Shown piece by piece: positions 24,686-33,499 of a stretch of DNA of 64,000 nt. The stretch spans positions 4,784,501 to 4,848,500 of the forward strand of contig NZ_CP060825.1 in the NCBI RefSeq assembly GCF_014489615.1, read 5' to 3'. The notes under the pieces were generated by a model. The model had not been told where the DNA came from. It saw only the letters and a program-made list of their open reading frames with translations, and did no database searches. This DNA comes from Streptomyces genisteinicus. GTDB taxonomy: Bacteria; Actinomycetota; Actinomycetes; Streptomycetales; Streptomycetaceae. Every line of letters starts with the position of its first letter. Within the stretch, counting starts at the first letter, position 1. A program made the position numbers and the translations under genes.

Positions 24686-25157
24686 GGCTGGCTCCTTCAC
24701 GGAGAGGCCGTCGGCGAGGGACGTGGCGCAGCCCGGAACGGGGACGTGAGCGACACGTCCGCAAAGCGGGCGGCACCGCACGATCGCGGTGACGGCGTTC
24801 GCTACAGACAGGGAGGAACGAGGTGCTCTTCCGTCGTGCGAGAAGCCGTGGGGCACCCGTGTGGTGGAAGCACGGGACCGCACCGCTCGGCGGTGCGCCG
24901 GATCAGGCGTGTCGCGGGGAAAGGGGCCGCGCGGAAGAGCTGTTGGTACTGCAGGATCGACTTCGGTCCATCGCAGCCCCACCTCCTCCGGCCGGTCCCC
25001 CGTGAGGGACGACGTGTCGTCGGGACCGGAGGGCGACCTCCTCGGCGGCCGCGGGGAGGTGTCCCTGCGTGCCGTCCCGACCAGCGGCCAACACTATCAG
25101 CCGACAACGGGTCAATCCCTGTGTTTGCCCGTTCCTTACGCGACCTATGCTCGCGGC
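24686..25157 (-). promoter_or_regulatory. Long structured corA leader
   Basis: 472 nt separate corA from the divergent SUFU gene, with no convincing ORF. Exact complements 24825-24833 / 24932-24940 form a 9-bp outer stem. Inside it sit hairpins 24856-24861/24871-24876 (6 bp) and 24880-24886/24890-24896 (7 bp). A further 7-bp hairpin (24742-24748/24754-24760) lies nearer the start. The minus strand before the outer stem also reads AGGTGGGGCT, vaguely like an M-box motif. A Mg2+-responsive riboswitch is possible but not shown. Confidence 0.45.
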
Positions 25158-25748
25158 ATGGAAGAAGTTCTCGCATCGGTCGAAGCCCGCCTGCGCAGCG
25201 CCCTGGGCGAGCCGGACGCCCGCGCCGCCGTCACCTTCCTCGGCACGGACCGCATCGAGGTGCTCCGCTTCCGTGACGAGGACGGCGGTCTCGTGCGGTA
25301 CGCCACACTCGGCATGTCGGCCGCTCCGATGGCGGACCCCACGGCCGCCTTCGCCGATCCGCACAAGGGCCCCCGGGCCGAGCTGGTGCTCTCGGTGCGG
25401 GCCGGGCGGGCGGACACCGACAAGGTGCTGCGCCCCCTCGCGGTGCTGGCGGCCTCCCCGCAGGTGGAGGGCGTCGTGGTGGCGCCCGGCGCCTCCCTCG
25501 ACGTCGGCGAGCCGCTGTGGCCGGGCGCCGCGTTCACCTCGGTGCTGGTCGCGGAGCCCGGCGGCCTGGTGGAGGACCTCGAGCTGACGGAGCCGATGGA
25601 GCCGGTGCGCTTCCTGCCGCTGCTGCCGATGACGTCCAACGAGGCGGCGTGGAAGCGGGTGCACGGGGCCGCCGCGCTCCAGGAGCGCTGGCTCACCCAC
25701 GGCACCGACCTGCGCGATCCGCTGCGCAGGCCGGTGAGCCTGGACTGA
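25158..25748 (+). CDS. Suppressor-of-fused (SUFU) domain protein
   Basis: Predicted 196 residues, ATG 25158. A TATGCT -10-like box ends only 6 nt before the start, so the transcript may be leaderless. SUFU-type features are the opening VEARLRSALGEPDARAAVTF, the VRYATLGMSAAPM strand and the C-terminal PVRFLPLLPMTSNEAAWKRV. In bacteria these domains occur mostly in polymorphic-toxin immunity proteins and as stand-alone housekeeping proteins. No toxin gene is adjacent, so the second role is more likely here. Function unknown. Confidence 0.8.
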   Translation: MEEVLASVEARLRSALGEPDARAAVTFLGTDRIEVLRFRDEDGGLVRYATLGMSAAPMADPTAAFADPHKGPRAELVLSVRAGRADTDKVLRPLAVLAASPQVEGVVVAPGASLDVGEPLWPGAAFTSVLVAEPGGLVEDLELTEPMEPVRFLPLLPMTSNEAAWKRVHGAAALQERWLTHGTDLRDPLRRPVSLD

Positions 25749-25987
25749 GCCCGGCCGGGCGCCCCGCGGCCCCGTCGTGGCCGTTCCGCCCGGGAGGGTG
25801 CGGACGGGGGCCGGTGTGGACGGGGGCGGCGCGGGTCCCGGCCGGGGCCGGACGGAACGGGTGAGGGCCTGCCGGGTCCCGTGCGCGTCGCGGCGTCCGC
25901 ACCGACCGACCGAGCGTGCGGCCGGGCCGTGTCCGGCCGGGAGGGTCCGCGGACCGTGCGGGCCGGGTGCGGGGGCGGAGTCGCCGG

Positions 25988-26533
25988 TCAGTCGTCGTCG
26001 CGGGCGAGGGTGGCGGCGATGCGTTCGGCGACTGCCTGCCGGATGCCGGGGTCGAGGCGTTCGGCGGTGAGGGATTCGTACAGCCACAGGCCGTCGGCGG
26101 CGAGGCGGGCGATGAACCGGTCCAGCGCGGCGGGGTCGTCGGCGGGTGCGGCCGGCGGCGGTGCCCAGCGTTCGATCACCGCGTTCCAGGGGGCCGCGTG
26201 GTCGGCGGTCGTCGCTCCCTCCAGCATGAACAGCAGCTCGGCCCGGGTGGCGCTCTGGGTGGCGACGCGGGTGTAGGCGGTGAGCCGTTCGGCGGCGGTT
26301 GCTTCGGCCGGGGGTTTTCCCGCCGCTGCGGTCATGCCCGCTTCCCACTGGTCGGCGAGGTGCCGGTGGATGGCCCGTACGAGGTCGTCGCGGGAGGCGA
26401 AGTGGTAGAGCAGCCCGCCCTTGGTCAGGCCGGCCTCGGCGGCGACGGAGTCGAAGGTGACGCTCTTGACGCCCTCGCGCTCCACGACGCGGGCGGCCGC
26501 CTCGAGGATCTGGGTGCGCTTGCTGGTCCGCAT
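25988..26533 (-). CDS. TetR-family repressor of the adjacent exporter
   Basis: Predicted 181 residues, ATG 26533. The N-terminal helix-turn-helix is clear (RTQILEAAARVVEREGVKSV, TFDSVAAEAGLTKGGLLYHF, ASRDDLVRAI). The ligand-binding half is TetR_C-like (WEAGMTAAAGKPPAEATAAE). It begins 17 nt after the exporter stop on the same strand, so it is the second gene of the exporter operon. The perfect palindrome at 28101-28138 ahead of the exporter is the obvious operator, giving autoregulation and drug induction. Confidence 0.9.
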   Translation of the reverse strand: MRTSKRTQILEAAARVVEREGVKSVTFDSVAAEAGLTKGGLLYHFASRDDLVRAIHRHLADQWEAGMTAAAGKPPAEATAAERLTAYTRVATQSATRAELLFMLEGATTADHAAPWNAVIERWAPPPAAPADDPAALDRFIARLAADGLWLYESLTAERLDPGIRQAVAERIAATLARDDD

Positions 26534-26550
26534 GGGTGCTCCCGGTCCGG

Positions 26551-28068
26551 TCAGTGGTGTGCTGGGGTCTCGGCGTGCGGTGCGGCGGCGGTCAGGGCTG
26601 ATCCGGGGCCGTGCCGGCGCAGGAGCAGACCCGTGACGATCGCGCCCAGGGCCATCACGGCGGTGACCACGACCATCACGACGGCGTACGCGTGGTCGAA
26701 CGCGTCGGAGGCGGCACGGATCAGCGCGGGGTCGCCCTGGCCCAGCGCCAGCGCGGCGTCGAGACTGTCGCGCGCCCGGTCCGGCACCCCCGCGGGCAGG
26801 TCGACGGTCGTGCTGTAGACGGCGGTCAGGAGGCTGCCCAGGAGGGCGACCGCGACGAGGCTGCCGAACTCGTAGGAGACTTCCTCGACGGAGGACGCCA
26901 TGCCGGCCCGGCGGGCCGGGACGTTGCCCATGATCGCGCTGGAGGCGACGGACATCGCCGCTCCGAGTCCGGCACCGGTGACCAGCAGCCCGGTCACCAG
27001 CAGGGGCATGCTGGTGTCGAAGCCGATCAGGACCAGCAGGGTGCCGGCGGTGCTGAGGGCGAGACCGCCCGCGACGATGGGCAGCAGGCCCACCTTGTGC
27101 AGGACGGCGCCGCCCACCATGGCCGTCGGCAGCGCGCCCAGGGCGACGGCGGCGACCAGGAGCCCCGCACGGAGCGGGGTGAGGCCCTCCACGAGCTGGA
27201 AACGCTGGGTGGTGACCAGCTGGACACCGGCGATGGCGAACATGGACAGCCCGGCGGCCAGGACACCGGCGAGGAACGCCGGGTTGCGGAAGATCGCGAA
27301 GTCCAGCAGGGGGTAGGGCAGGCGGCGCTGCCGCCGCGCGAACGCCCATCCGCCCACCGAGGCCGCGAGGACGGCGGCGGCGACGACCAGGGGGGCGGGG
27401 CTGCTCTTCGTCGCCTCCTTGATCGCGATCACCAGGGAGACCAGGGCGACGAGCGCGAGGAGCGAGGAGATCAGGTCCCAGCGCTTGGAGGGGTCGGCGT
27501 CGTCGGGGGGTGCGAGGACCAGTGCGGCCGTCAACGCCACGACGACGACGGGGACGTTGATGAGGAAGACCGACCCCCACCAGAAGTGGTCGAGCAGGAT
27601 GCCGCCGACGATCGGTCCGAGCCCGCTGCCCACGATCGCCAGGCTTCCCCAGACGGCGATGGCGAGGTTGCGTTCGCGCTCGTCGTCGAACGTGACCCGG
27701 ATCAGGGCGAGGGTCGCCGGCATCATCGCCGCCGCCCCCACCGCCAGGAACGCCCGCGCCGCGATCAGCGCCTCCGGACTCGACGAGAACGCGGCGGCCA
27801 GCGACGCGGCCCCGAAGACCACGAGGCCGATCAGGAACATCCGCCGGTGCCCCACCCGGTCGCCCAGCGTCCCGCTGCCCAGGAGCAGCCCCGCCATCAC
27901 CACCGGATAGGCGTTGATGATCCACAGGCTCTGCGAACCGCTCGCGCCGAGATCCTCGATCAGCGTCGGCAGCGCCGCGTACAGGATCGAATTGTCCAGC
28001 GTGATCAGCAGCAGCCCCGCGCTCACCACCGTGAGCAGCAGCCAGCGCCGCCTGGTGCTCGGAACCAT
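26551..28068 (-). CDS. DHA2-family (EmrB/QacA) multidrug exporter
   Basis: Predicted 505 residues from ATG 28068, which has GGGAGG 9 nt upstream; a GTG at 28098 is possible but lies directly beside the operator. About 14 membrane helices. The DHA2 motifs are TLDNSILYAALPTL (motif D1), GTLGDRVGHRRMFLIGLVVF (motif A) and GSGLGPIVGGIL (motif C, antiporter). It is a proton-driven exporter of cationic or lipophilic compounds. It forms an operon with the TetR gene downstream. Confidence 0.9.
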   Translation of the reverse strand: MVPSTRRRWLLLTVVSAGLLLITLDNSILYAALPTLIEDLGASGSQSLWIINAYPVVMAGLLLGSGTLGDRVGHRRMFLIGLVVFGAASLAAAFSSSPEALIAARAFLAVGAAAMMPATLALIRVTFDDERERNLAIAVWGSLAIVGSGLGPIVGGILLDHFWWGSVFLINVPVVVVALTAALVLAPPDDADPSKRWDLISSLLALVALVSLVIAIKEATKSSPAPLVVAAAVLAASVGGWAFARRQRRLPYPLLDFAIFRNPAFLAGVLAAGLSMFAIAGVQLVTTQRFQLVEGLTPLRAGLLVAAVALGALPTAMVGGAVLHKVGLLPIVAGGLALSTAGTLLVLIGFDTSMPLLVTGLLVTGAGLGAAMSVASSAIMGNVPARRAGMASSVEEVSYEFGSLVAVALLGSLLTAVYSTTVDLPAGVPDRARDSLDAALALGQGDPALIRAASDAFDHAYAVVMVVVTAVMALGAIVTGLLLRRHGPGSALTAAAPHAETPAHH

Positions 28069-28100
28069 CTCCGCACGCCTCCCGGGCAGACCCTCCACGA

Positions 28101-28138
28101 CTCCGTAACTGTACCTTACGAAAGGTACAGTTACGGAG
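28101..28138. promoter_or_regulatory. 17-bp perfect palindromic TetR operator
   Basis: CTCCGTAACTGTACCTT (28101-28117) and its exact complement (28122-28138) with a 4-bp spacer. It lies 33 nt before the exporter ATG, in the only AT-rich stretch of the region, so a bound repressor would cover the promoter. Confidence 0.85.
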
Positions 28139-28226
28139 CAGTATTCGTGGGGGCAGGCCGCCGGCCAGGGCTTTTACGGCATTCCCGCGCGGCCTCCCGG
28201 ACGGGCCCGGCCGTGGCGTGGCGTGA

Positions 28227-29525
28227 TCACCGGCAGGGCCGGCGGGAGGCCGCGGCGGCCGGAGATAGCTGGTCGGCGAAGACCGTGACGCCGTCCCGGG
28301 TGAGGTGCCGCGCCTCCTGGTCGCGCGCCTCGCGGGTCAGCGCGGCGCGCCGCGTCCACACGATGCCGGCGCCCGCCAGGGCGGCCGCGCCCGCGATCAC
28401 GAACGGCATGCGGGCATCGCTCCACTCCTCGATCCTCGGCGCGAGGAAGGGGGCCGCCGCGGCCGCGAACCAGCGCACGAAGTTGTAGCCGGCGCTCGCC
28501 ACGGGCCGCGGTGCGCCGGACACGCCGAGGGCCAGCTCGGTGAAGACGGTGTTGTTCACGCCGATGAAGGCACCGGAGAGGACCGTGCAGACGACCGCCG
28601 TGGTGTGGTCGCCGAAGCCGAGCACCACGACGTCCGCGGCGAGCAGTACCAGGGAGCCGGCCAGGACCCGGGCGGAGCCGAAACGCTCCTGGAGGCGCGG
28701 GGCCACCAGGACGGAGGAGACGGCCAGCAGCACTCCCCAGGCGAAGAACACCCCGCCGGAGGCGTACGGCGTCATGTCCAGCACGAAGGGCGTGAACGCC
28801 AGGACGGTGAAGAAGGCGTAGTTGTAGAAGAACGCCGAGGCCGCGGCGGACGCGAGGCCGCCGTGCCCGAGGGCCTTCAGCGGGTCCAGCAGCGAGATCC
28901 TCCGGGCCGGCCTCGGCTGCTCCTTCAGGAACACGGCGATGCACAGGAAGCCCAGGGCCATCAGTGCGGCCGTCCCGAAGAACGGATAGCGCCAGCTCGC
29001 GTCGCCGAGCACCGCGCCCAGCAGCGGTCCGCAGGCCATGCCGAGGCCGAGCGCCGACTCGTAGAGCAGGATCGCCGCGGCGCTCCCGCCGGCCGCCGCG
29101 CCGACGATGACGGCGAGGGAGGTGGACACGAACAGGGCGTTGCCGAGGCCCCAGCCGGCCCGGAAGCCGACGAGTTCGCCGACCGTTCCCGAGGTGCCGG
29201 ACAGGGTGGCGAAGACGATGACGAGGGCGAGCCCGGCCAGCAGGGTGCGGCGGCCGCCGATGCGGCTGGAGACGAAGCCGGTCACGAGCATGGCGAAGGC
29301 GGTGATCAGGAAGTACGACGTGAACAGCAGCGACACCTGGCTCGGCGTGGCGTCCAGGCCCTGGGCGATCGAGGGCAGGATCGGGTCCACGAGGCCGATG
29401 CCCATGAACGCCACCACGGCCGCGCCCGCGGTCGCCCAGACGGCGGGCGGCTGCCGCAGGATGCTGTGCGCTCCCTCGTCGAAGGGGTCGGCGGCGACGT
29501 CCGGCCCGCGGTCCTCTCGGTGCAT
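28227..29525 (-). CDS. DHA1-family MFS exporter
   Basis: Predicted 432 residues, ATG 29525 with AGGAGGAGCCGCTCC upstream. About 12 helices. Early segments VAFMGIGLVDPILPSIAQGL and FVSSRIGGRRTLLAGLALVI (motif A) and GMACGPLLGAVLGDASWRYP (motif C) mark a drug:H+ antiporter. It ends in a cytoplasmic tail after RRAALTREARDQEARHLTRD. Its own AT-rich promoter contains the palindrome at 29591-29603. There is no regulator gene beside it, so the controlling protein is probably encoded elsewhere or is the nearby TetR. Confidence 0.88.
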   Translation of the reverse strand: MHREDRGPDVAADPFDEGAHSILRQPPAVWATAGAAVVAFMGIGLVDPILPSIAQGLDATPSQVSLLFTSYFLITAFAMLVTGFVSSRIGGRRTLLAGLALVIVFATLSGTSGTVGELVGFRAGWGLGNALFVSTSLAVIVGAAAGGSAAAILLYESALGLGMACGPLLGAVLGDASWRYPFFGTAALMALGFLCIAVFLKEQPRPARRISLLDPLKALGHGGLASAAASAFFYNYAFFTVLAFTPFVLDMTPYASGGVFFAWGVLLAVSSVLVAPRLQERFGSARVLAGSLVLLAADVVVLGFGDHTTAVVCTVLSGAFIGVNNTVFTELALGVSGAPRPVASAGYNFVRWFAAAAAPFLAPRIEEWSDARMPFVIAGAAALAGAGIVWTRRAALTREARDQEARHLTRDGVTVFADQLSPAAAASRRPCR

Positions 29526-29590
29526 GGAGCGGCTCCTCCTCGTGATCGGCGTCGGACGGCGCCTGATGAATGCTCGATACACACAATAAG

Positions 29591-29603
29591 TTAGGCGCAC
29601 TAA
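29591..29603. promoter_or_regulatory. Short palindrome in the DHA1 exporter promoter
   Basis: TTAG-N5-CTAA (29591-29594 / 29600-29603) inside a strikingly AT-rich block (29570-29625), 66 nt upstream of the exporter ATG. It looks like a MarR/TetR-type half-site pair. Confidence 0.4.
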
Positions 29604-29712
29604 TAAATGCAACATACATCTAATCGGGCGGGCGTCCCGGCCGTGAAGGGGCGCGCTCCGGACGGGTGATCGTCCTTGACGCGGAGTCAACCTGGTAGGA
29701 CCGTTGGGCACT

Positions 29713-30351
29713 ATGAGGGGCGAACCCAGTTGCCCGAAGTGCGGTGGCCGGGTGCGGGCGCCCGGACTCTTTGCCGACGCCTGGCAGTGCGATGTGCACG
29801 GTGCCGTGTATCCGCTCCAGCCGGTGATCCCGCCGAGCGTCGAGGCCCTCGGTGTCGTGGTGCACCGGGCCCAGGTCCCCGTGTGGATGCCGTGGCCGCT
29901 CCCCGTGGGATGGCTGTTCACCGGGGTCGCCTACGCGGGCGACGACCGCAGCGGCGGCCGTGCGACCGCGGTGGCGTGCTCCGGTCCCGGCCCTCTCGGC
30001 GGGATCGGCGAACTGCTGCTCGTGGCGGAGGAGCTCGGGGTCGGCCTCGGGGCCCGCTTCGCCGGGATGGACGGCCCCGATCCGGGCCCCCACATCGAGG
30101 TCGACCGTTCCCCGCACGCCAAGGTCCTGGCCGCCGGCCGCCCCACCCCGCTGTGGCACGTGGCGGACGCGCCCGCCGATCGCGCGGTCTTCGCGGGTGA
30201 GGCGCGCGGCCTGTGGCTGTGGGCGATCGTCTGGCCCGAGCAGTCGGGCCTGCTGCTCTACGACGAGCTGGTGCTGACGGATCTGCGCGACGCGGGCGCC
30301 GAGGTCGAGCTGCTGCCGTGCGGAGCCCTGTCGCCGAGGCTGCTCTCGTAG
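29713..30351 (+). CDS. DUF6758-like zinc-ribbon protein
   Basis: Predicted 212 residues from ATG 29713; an in-frame TTG at 29704 is an alternative and neither has a ribosome site. The N-terminus has a CPKCGG pair and a later cysteine/histidine (AWQCDVHG), as in a small zinc ribbon. The body, VEALGVVVHRAQVPVWMPWP and LPVGWLFTGVAYAGDDRSGG, is a conserved streptomycete protein without known function. It then has WLWAIVWPEQSGLLLYDELV and LTDLRDAGAEVELLPCGALS. No signal peptide. Confidence 0.75.
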   Translation: MRGEPSCPKCGGRVRAPGLFADAWQCDVHGAVYPLQPVIPPSVEALGVVVHRAQVPVWMPWPLPVGWLFTGVAYAGDDRSGGRATAVACSGPGPLGGIGELLLVAEELGVGLGARFAGMDGPDPGPHIEVDRSPHAKVLAAGRPTPLWHVADAPADRAVFAGEARGLWLWAIVWPEQSGLLLYDELVLTDLRDAGAEVELLPCGALSPRLLS

Positions 30352-30487
30352 GCGTGCCGCCCTGCCGCTCGGCCGTGGGTAAGGGGCGGCCTGGGCGAGG
30401 TCTCGTTACGGGCACGGGTCGGGGCGGCCTGTCCGGACCGCTATCCTGAAGCGTCCCCTGTCCGTCCCGAGCCGTGGAGCCAGCGTC

Positions 30488-31351
30488 GTGCGCATCGATC
30501 TGCACACCCACTCCACCGCCTCCGACGGCACGGACAGCCCGGCGTCACTGGTGCGGGGCGCCGCGGCGGCCGGCCTGGACGTCGTCGCGCTGACCGACCA
30601 CGACACCACCCGGGGCCACGCGGAGGCCGCCGCGGCCGTGCCCGAGGGTCTGACCCTGGTCACCGGGGCGGAACTCTCGTGCCGCCTCGACGGCGTGGGT
30701 CTGCACATGCTGGCCTACCTCTTCGACCCGGAGGAGCCCGAGCTGCTGCGCGAGCGCGAGCTCGTGCGCGACGACCGGGTGCCGCGGGCCAGGGCGATGA
30801 TCGCCCGCCTCCAGGAGCTCGGCGTTCCGGTCGACTGGGACCGGGTGGCCCGTATCGCGGGCGACGGATCCGTGGGACGCCCCCACATCGCCGAGGCCCT
30901 GGTCGAACTGGGCGTGGTCGCCTCCGTCTCCGACGCCTTCACGCCCGCCTGGCTCGCCGACGGCGGCCGCGCCTACGCCGAGAAGCACGAACTCGATCCG
31001 TTCACCGCGGTACGCCTGGTCAAGGCCGCCGGCGGCGTCACGGTCCTCGCCCACCCGCTCGCCGTCAAGCGCGGGCGCACCGTCCCCGAGAACGCCCTCG
31101 CGGAGCTGGCCGCCTGCGGCCTCGACGGCGTCGAGGTCGACCACATGGACCACGACGACGCGGCACGCGCCCGGCTGCGCGCCCTCGCCGGCGAGCTCGG
31201 CCTGCTGACCACCGGGTCCAGCGACTACCACGGCAGCCGCAAGACCTGCCGGCTCGGCGAGTACACCACCGACCCCGAGATCTACGGCGAGATCACCCGG
31301 CGTGCCACCGGCGCGTTCCCGGTGCCCGGCACCGGCGGACCCCGCCGGTAG
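30488..31351 (+). CDS. PHP-domain phosphoesterase
   Basis: Predicted 287 residues, GTG 30488 with GGAG upstream. The PHP metal motifs are complete: MRIDLHTHSTASDGTDSPAS (HxH), ALTDHDTTRG, the GAELSC glutamate, GRPHIAEAL, VLAHPLAVKRG and TTGSSDYHGSRK. This is the RNase AM/TrpH-like family, whose members hydrolyse 3',5'-bisnucleotides or trim short RNA. A trinuclear metal site is expected. It is followed closely by marC on the same strand. Confidence 0.88.
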   Translation: MRIDLHTHSTASDGTDSPASLVRGAAAAGLDVVALTDHDTTRGHAEAAAAVPEGLTLVTGAELSCRLDGVGLHMLAYLFDPEEPELLRERELVRDDRVPRARAMIARLQELGVPVDWDRVARIAGDGSVGRPHIAEALVELGVVASVSDAFTPAWLADGGRAYAEKHELDPFTAVRLVKAAGGVTVLAHPLAVKRGRTVPENALAELAACGLDGVEVDHMDHDDAARARLRALAGELGLLTTGSSDYHGSRKTCRLGEYTTDPEIYGEITRRATGAFPVPGTGGPRR

Positions 31352-31420
31352 GGACGTCCCGCAGGACGTCCGCGCCCCGCCTCCCACCCGCACCACCACT
31401 TCTCCCGCAAGGCCCTTCAC

Positions 31421-32026
31421 GTGTTCGACGCTGCCGTTTTCGGCTCCCTGTTCCTGACCCTCTTCGTCATCATGGATCCCCCCGGGATCACGCCGATCTT
31501 CCTCGCCCTCACCTCCGGCCGGCCCGCCAAGGTGCAGCGGCGGATGGCCTGGCAGGCGGTCGCCGTCGCCTTCGGCGTCATCACCGTCTTCGGCATCCTC
31601 GGGCAGCAGATCCTCGACTACCTGCACGTCTCCGTACCGGCCCTGATGATCGCCGGCGGACTGCTCCTGCTGCTGATCGCGCTCGACCTGCTGACCGGCA
31701 AGACCGACGAGCCGCAGCAGACCAAGGACGTGAACGTCGCCCTGGTGCCGCTCGGGATGCCGCTGCTCGCCGGTCCGGGCGCCATCGTGTCGGTGATCCT
31801 CGCGGTGCAGCACGCGGACACCGCCGCTCGGCAGGTCTCGGTCTGGGCCGCGATCGTCGCCATGCACGTGGTGCTCTGGCTGACGATGCGCTACTCGCTG
31901 CTGATCATCCGGGTCATCAAGGACGGCGGCGTCGTGCTGGTGACCAGGCTGGCGGGCATGATGCTCTCGGCCATCGCGGTCCAGCAGATCATCAACGGCG
32001 TCACCCAGGTCGTCCAGGGATCCTGA
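31421..32026 (+). CDS. MarC-family membrane protein
   Basis: Predicted 201 residues, GTG 31421, about six membrane helices. The family opening FGSLFLTLFVIMDPPGITPI, with its conserved DPPG, is intact. The second repeat KDVNVALVPLGMPLLAGPGA follows the MarC pattern (PLxxPLLAGPG). Despite the historical name, MarC is not established as a drug-resistance protein and its function is unknown. It lies 69 nt after the PHP gene and ends in a strong terminator. Confidence 0.88.
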   Translation: MFDAAVFGSLFLTLFVIMDPPGITPIFLALTSGRPAKVQRRMAWQAVAVAFGVITVFGILGQQILDYLHVSVPALMIAGGLLLLLIALDLLTGKTDEPQQTKDVNVALVPLGMPLLAGPGAIVSVILAVQHADTAARQVSVWAAIVAMHVVLWLTMRYSLLIIRVIKDGGVVLVTRLAGMMLSAIAVQQIINGVTQVVQGS

Positions 32027-32038
32027 GCGCCCCGCACA

Positions 32039-32083
32039 CGCACCGCGCCCCCGTGCGGTCGTTCCGTACGGGGGCGCGGTGCG
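32039..32083. terminator. 16-bp bidirectional terminator
   Basis: CGCACCGCGCCCCCGT (32039-32054) and exact complement (32068-32083) between marC and the convergent small-protein gene. Confidence 0.8.
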
Positions 32084-32100
32084 AGCGGATGCTCTCAGGG

Positions 32101-32253
32101 TTACGAAGCCGAGGTCTCGGCGGGCCGGATGAGGATGCGCTGGCCGATCGAGGCGGCCTGCTGCACGATCCGGTTGACGGAGGCGGCGTCCACGACGGTG
32201 CTGTCCACGGCCGTGCCGTCGACGTCGTCCAGTCGCATGATCTCGAAGCGCAA
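32101..32253 (-). CDS. 50-residue conserved small protein
   Basis: TTG 32253 is preceded by GAAGGGAGAAGCCG at proper spacing and opens MRFEIMRLDDVDGTAVDSTV; an ATG lies 5 codons further in. The protein continues VDAASVNRIVQQAASIGQRI and ends LIRPAETSAS. It is acidic at the N-terminus, has one central helix and no cysteine or membrane segment. I recognise it as a recurring streptomycete small protein but know no function. Its upstream region (32300-32400) is AT-richer than average and is shared with the divergent NYN gene. The gene has its own terminator. Confidence 0.65.
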   Translation of the reverse strand: MRFEIMRLDDVDGTAVDSTVVDAASVNRIVQQAASIGQRILIRPAETSAS

Positions 32254-32429
32254 CGGCTTCTCCCTTCGTCTGATCCTCCTGAAGGAGAACTGCTGACAGA
32301 CGGAATTCTCCGTCCGTGTACTGAGGTCTACAACGCGGTGCATCCTGCAAACATTCCCTACGCTAAGGAAATTTTTCGGATGCCTAACTACTGGCGGGTA
32401 GGCTCCCGGCCCAGCAGAATGAGGCGCGT

Positions 32430-33353
32430 ATGGACGACGCAGAGAACGCCACCCAGCCCACCGCCGGGGCGACCGGGATCGAAGCCCGCCTGGAGCGCAC
32501 CAACGAGCTCCTGGAGCGGATGCTCGCCGAGGTCGCCAGGACCCCGTCGACACACGCCATCTTCGTCGACGCCGGTTACGTCTATGCTTCGGCCGGGTTG
32601 CTGGTGGCGGGCACCGAGGACAGGCGCTCCTTCGACCTCGACGCCGGAGGTCTCATCGACGCCTTCATCGACACGGCACGCGCCGTCTTCGCGGACAGCC
32701 GGCTGCTGAGGGTCTACTGGTACGACGGCGCCCGGCGCCGGATCCACACCCCCGAGCAGCAGGCCGTCGCCGAGCTGCCCGACGTGAAGGTCCGCCTCGG
32801 CAACCTCAACGCCGACAACCAGCAGAAGGGCGTCGACTCCCTGATCCGCAGCGATCTGGAGTCCCTCGCCCGCCACCGCGCCATCGGCGACGCCGCGCTC
32901 GTGGGCGGCGACGAGGACCTCGTCCCCGCGGTCGAGGCCGCCCAGGGCTACGGCGCGCGCGTCCACCTGTGGGGCGTCGAGGCCGCCGAAGGCCGCAACC
33001 AGGCCGATCCGCTGCTGTGGGAGGCCGACAGCCGGCGCACCTTCGACCTGGAGTTCTGCCGCCCCTACATCACCCGCAGGCCCGTCACCACCTACGAGAA
33101 CGAGGGCGCTCCGCCGCCCTCCCGCGACGAGGTGCGGTTCGTCGGCGCCCGGATCGCGGCCACCTGGCTGGCCGAGCGGGGGCGGGAGGCGCTGGCCGAC
33201 CTGCTCCCGGGCTACCCCTACCTGCCGGGCGGGGTCGACCAGGACCTCCTCGTCGCGGCGGAGCAGCACCTCCAGCGCTCACTGCGCGGCCATGCGGTCC
33301 TGCGGCGGGCGCTGCGCGACGGCTTCTGGCAGCACCTCCAGTCCGCCTACTGA
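32430..33353 (+). CDS. NYN-domain ribonuclease-like protein
   Basis: Predicted 307 residues, ATG 32430. After a short coiled N-terminus (LERTNELLERMLAEVARTPS) the NYN fold has the acidic residues expected for a PIN-like metal site: IFVDAGYVYASAGLL, VYWYDGARRR, KGVDSLIRSDLESL and VGGDEDLVPAVEAAQGYGAR. The C-terminal 100 residues (GARIAATWLAERGREALADL) are helical and may bind RNA. A role in RNA turnover is likely. Divergent from the 50-residue gene. Confidence 0.85.
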   Translation: MDDAENATQPTAGATGIEARLERTNELLERMLAEVARTPSTHAIFVDAGYVYASAGLLVAGTEDRRSFDLDAGGLIDAFIDTARAVFADSRLLRVYWYDGARRRIHTPEQQAVAELPDVKVRLGNLNADNQQKGVDSLIRSDLESLARHRAIGDAALVGGDEDLVPAVEAAQGYGARVHLWGVEAAEGRNQADPLLWEADSRRTFDLEFCRPYITRRPVTTYENEGAPPPSRDEVRFVGARIAATWLAERGREALADLLPGYPYLPGGVDQDLLVAAEQHLQRSLRGHAVLRRALRDGFWQHLQSAY

Positions 33354-33499
33354 TCCCGGACGGCGGCCGGTCCGCTCCCGTCGCCCCGTGCGGACCCCCT
33401 GGGGTCGGCCGGCTCCCGTCCCGTGCGGATGCCGGGGCCGGCCCGCCGCCGGCCCGCCGCCTGCTCGGAGCCTGTCCCGGAGCCCGGTCCGCCGCCGGC

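Noticed and set aside
25158..25748. SUFU protein as an immunity gene of a polymorphic toxin
   Set aside because: No large toxin, secretion signal or toxin fragment is adjacent.
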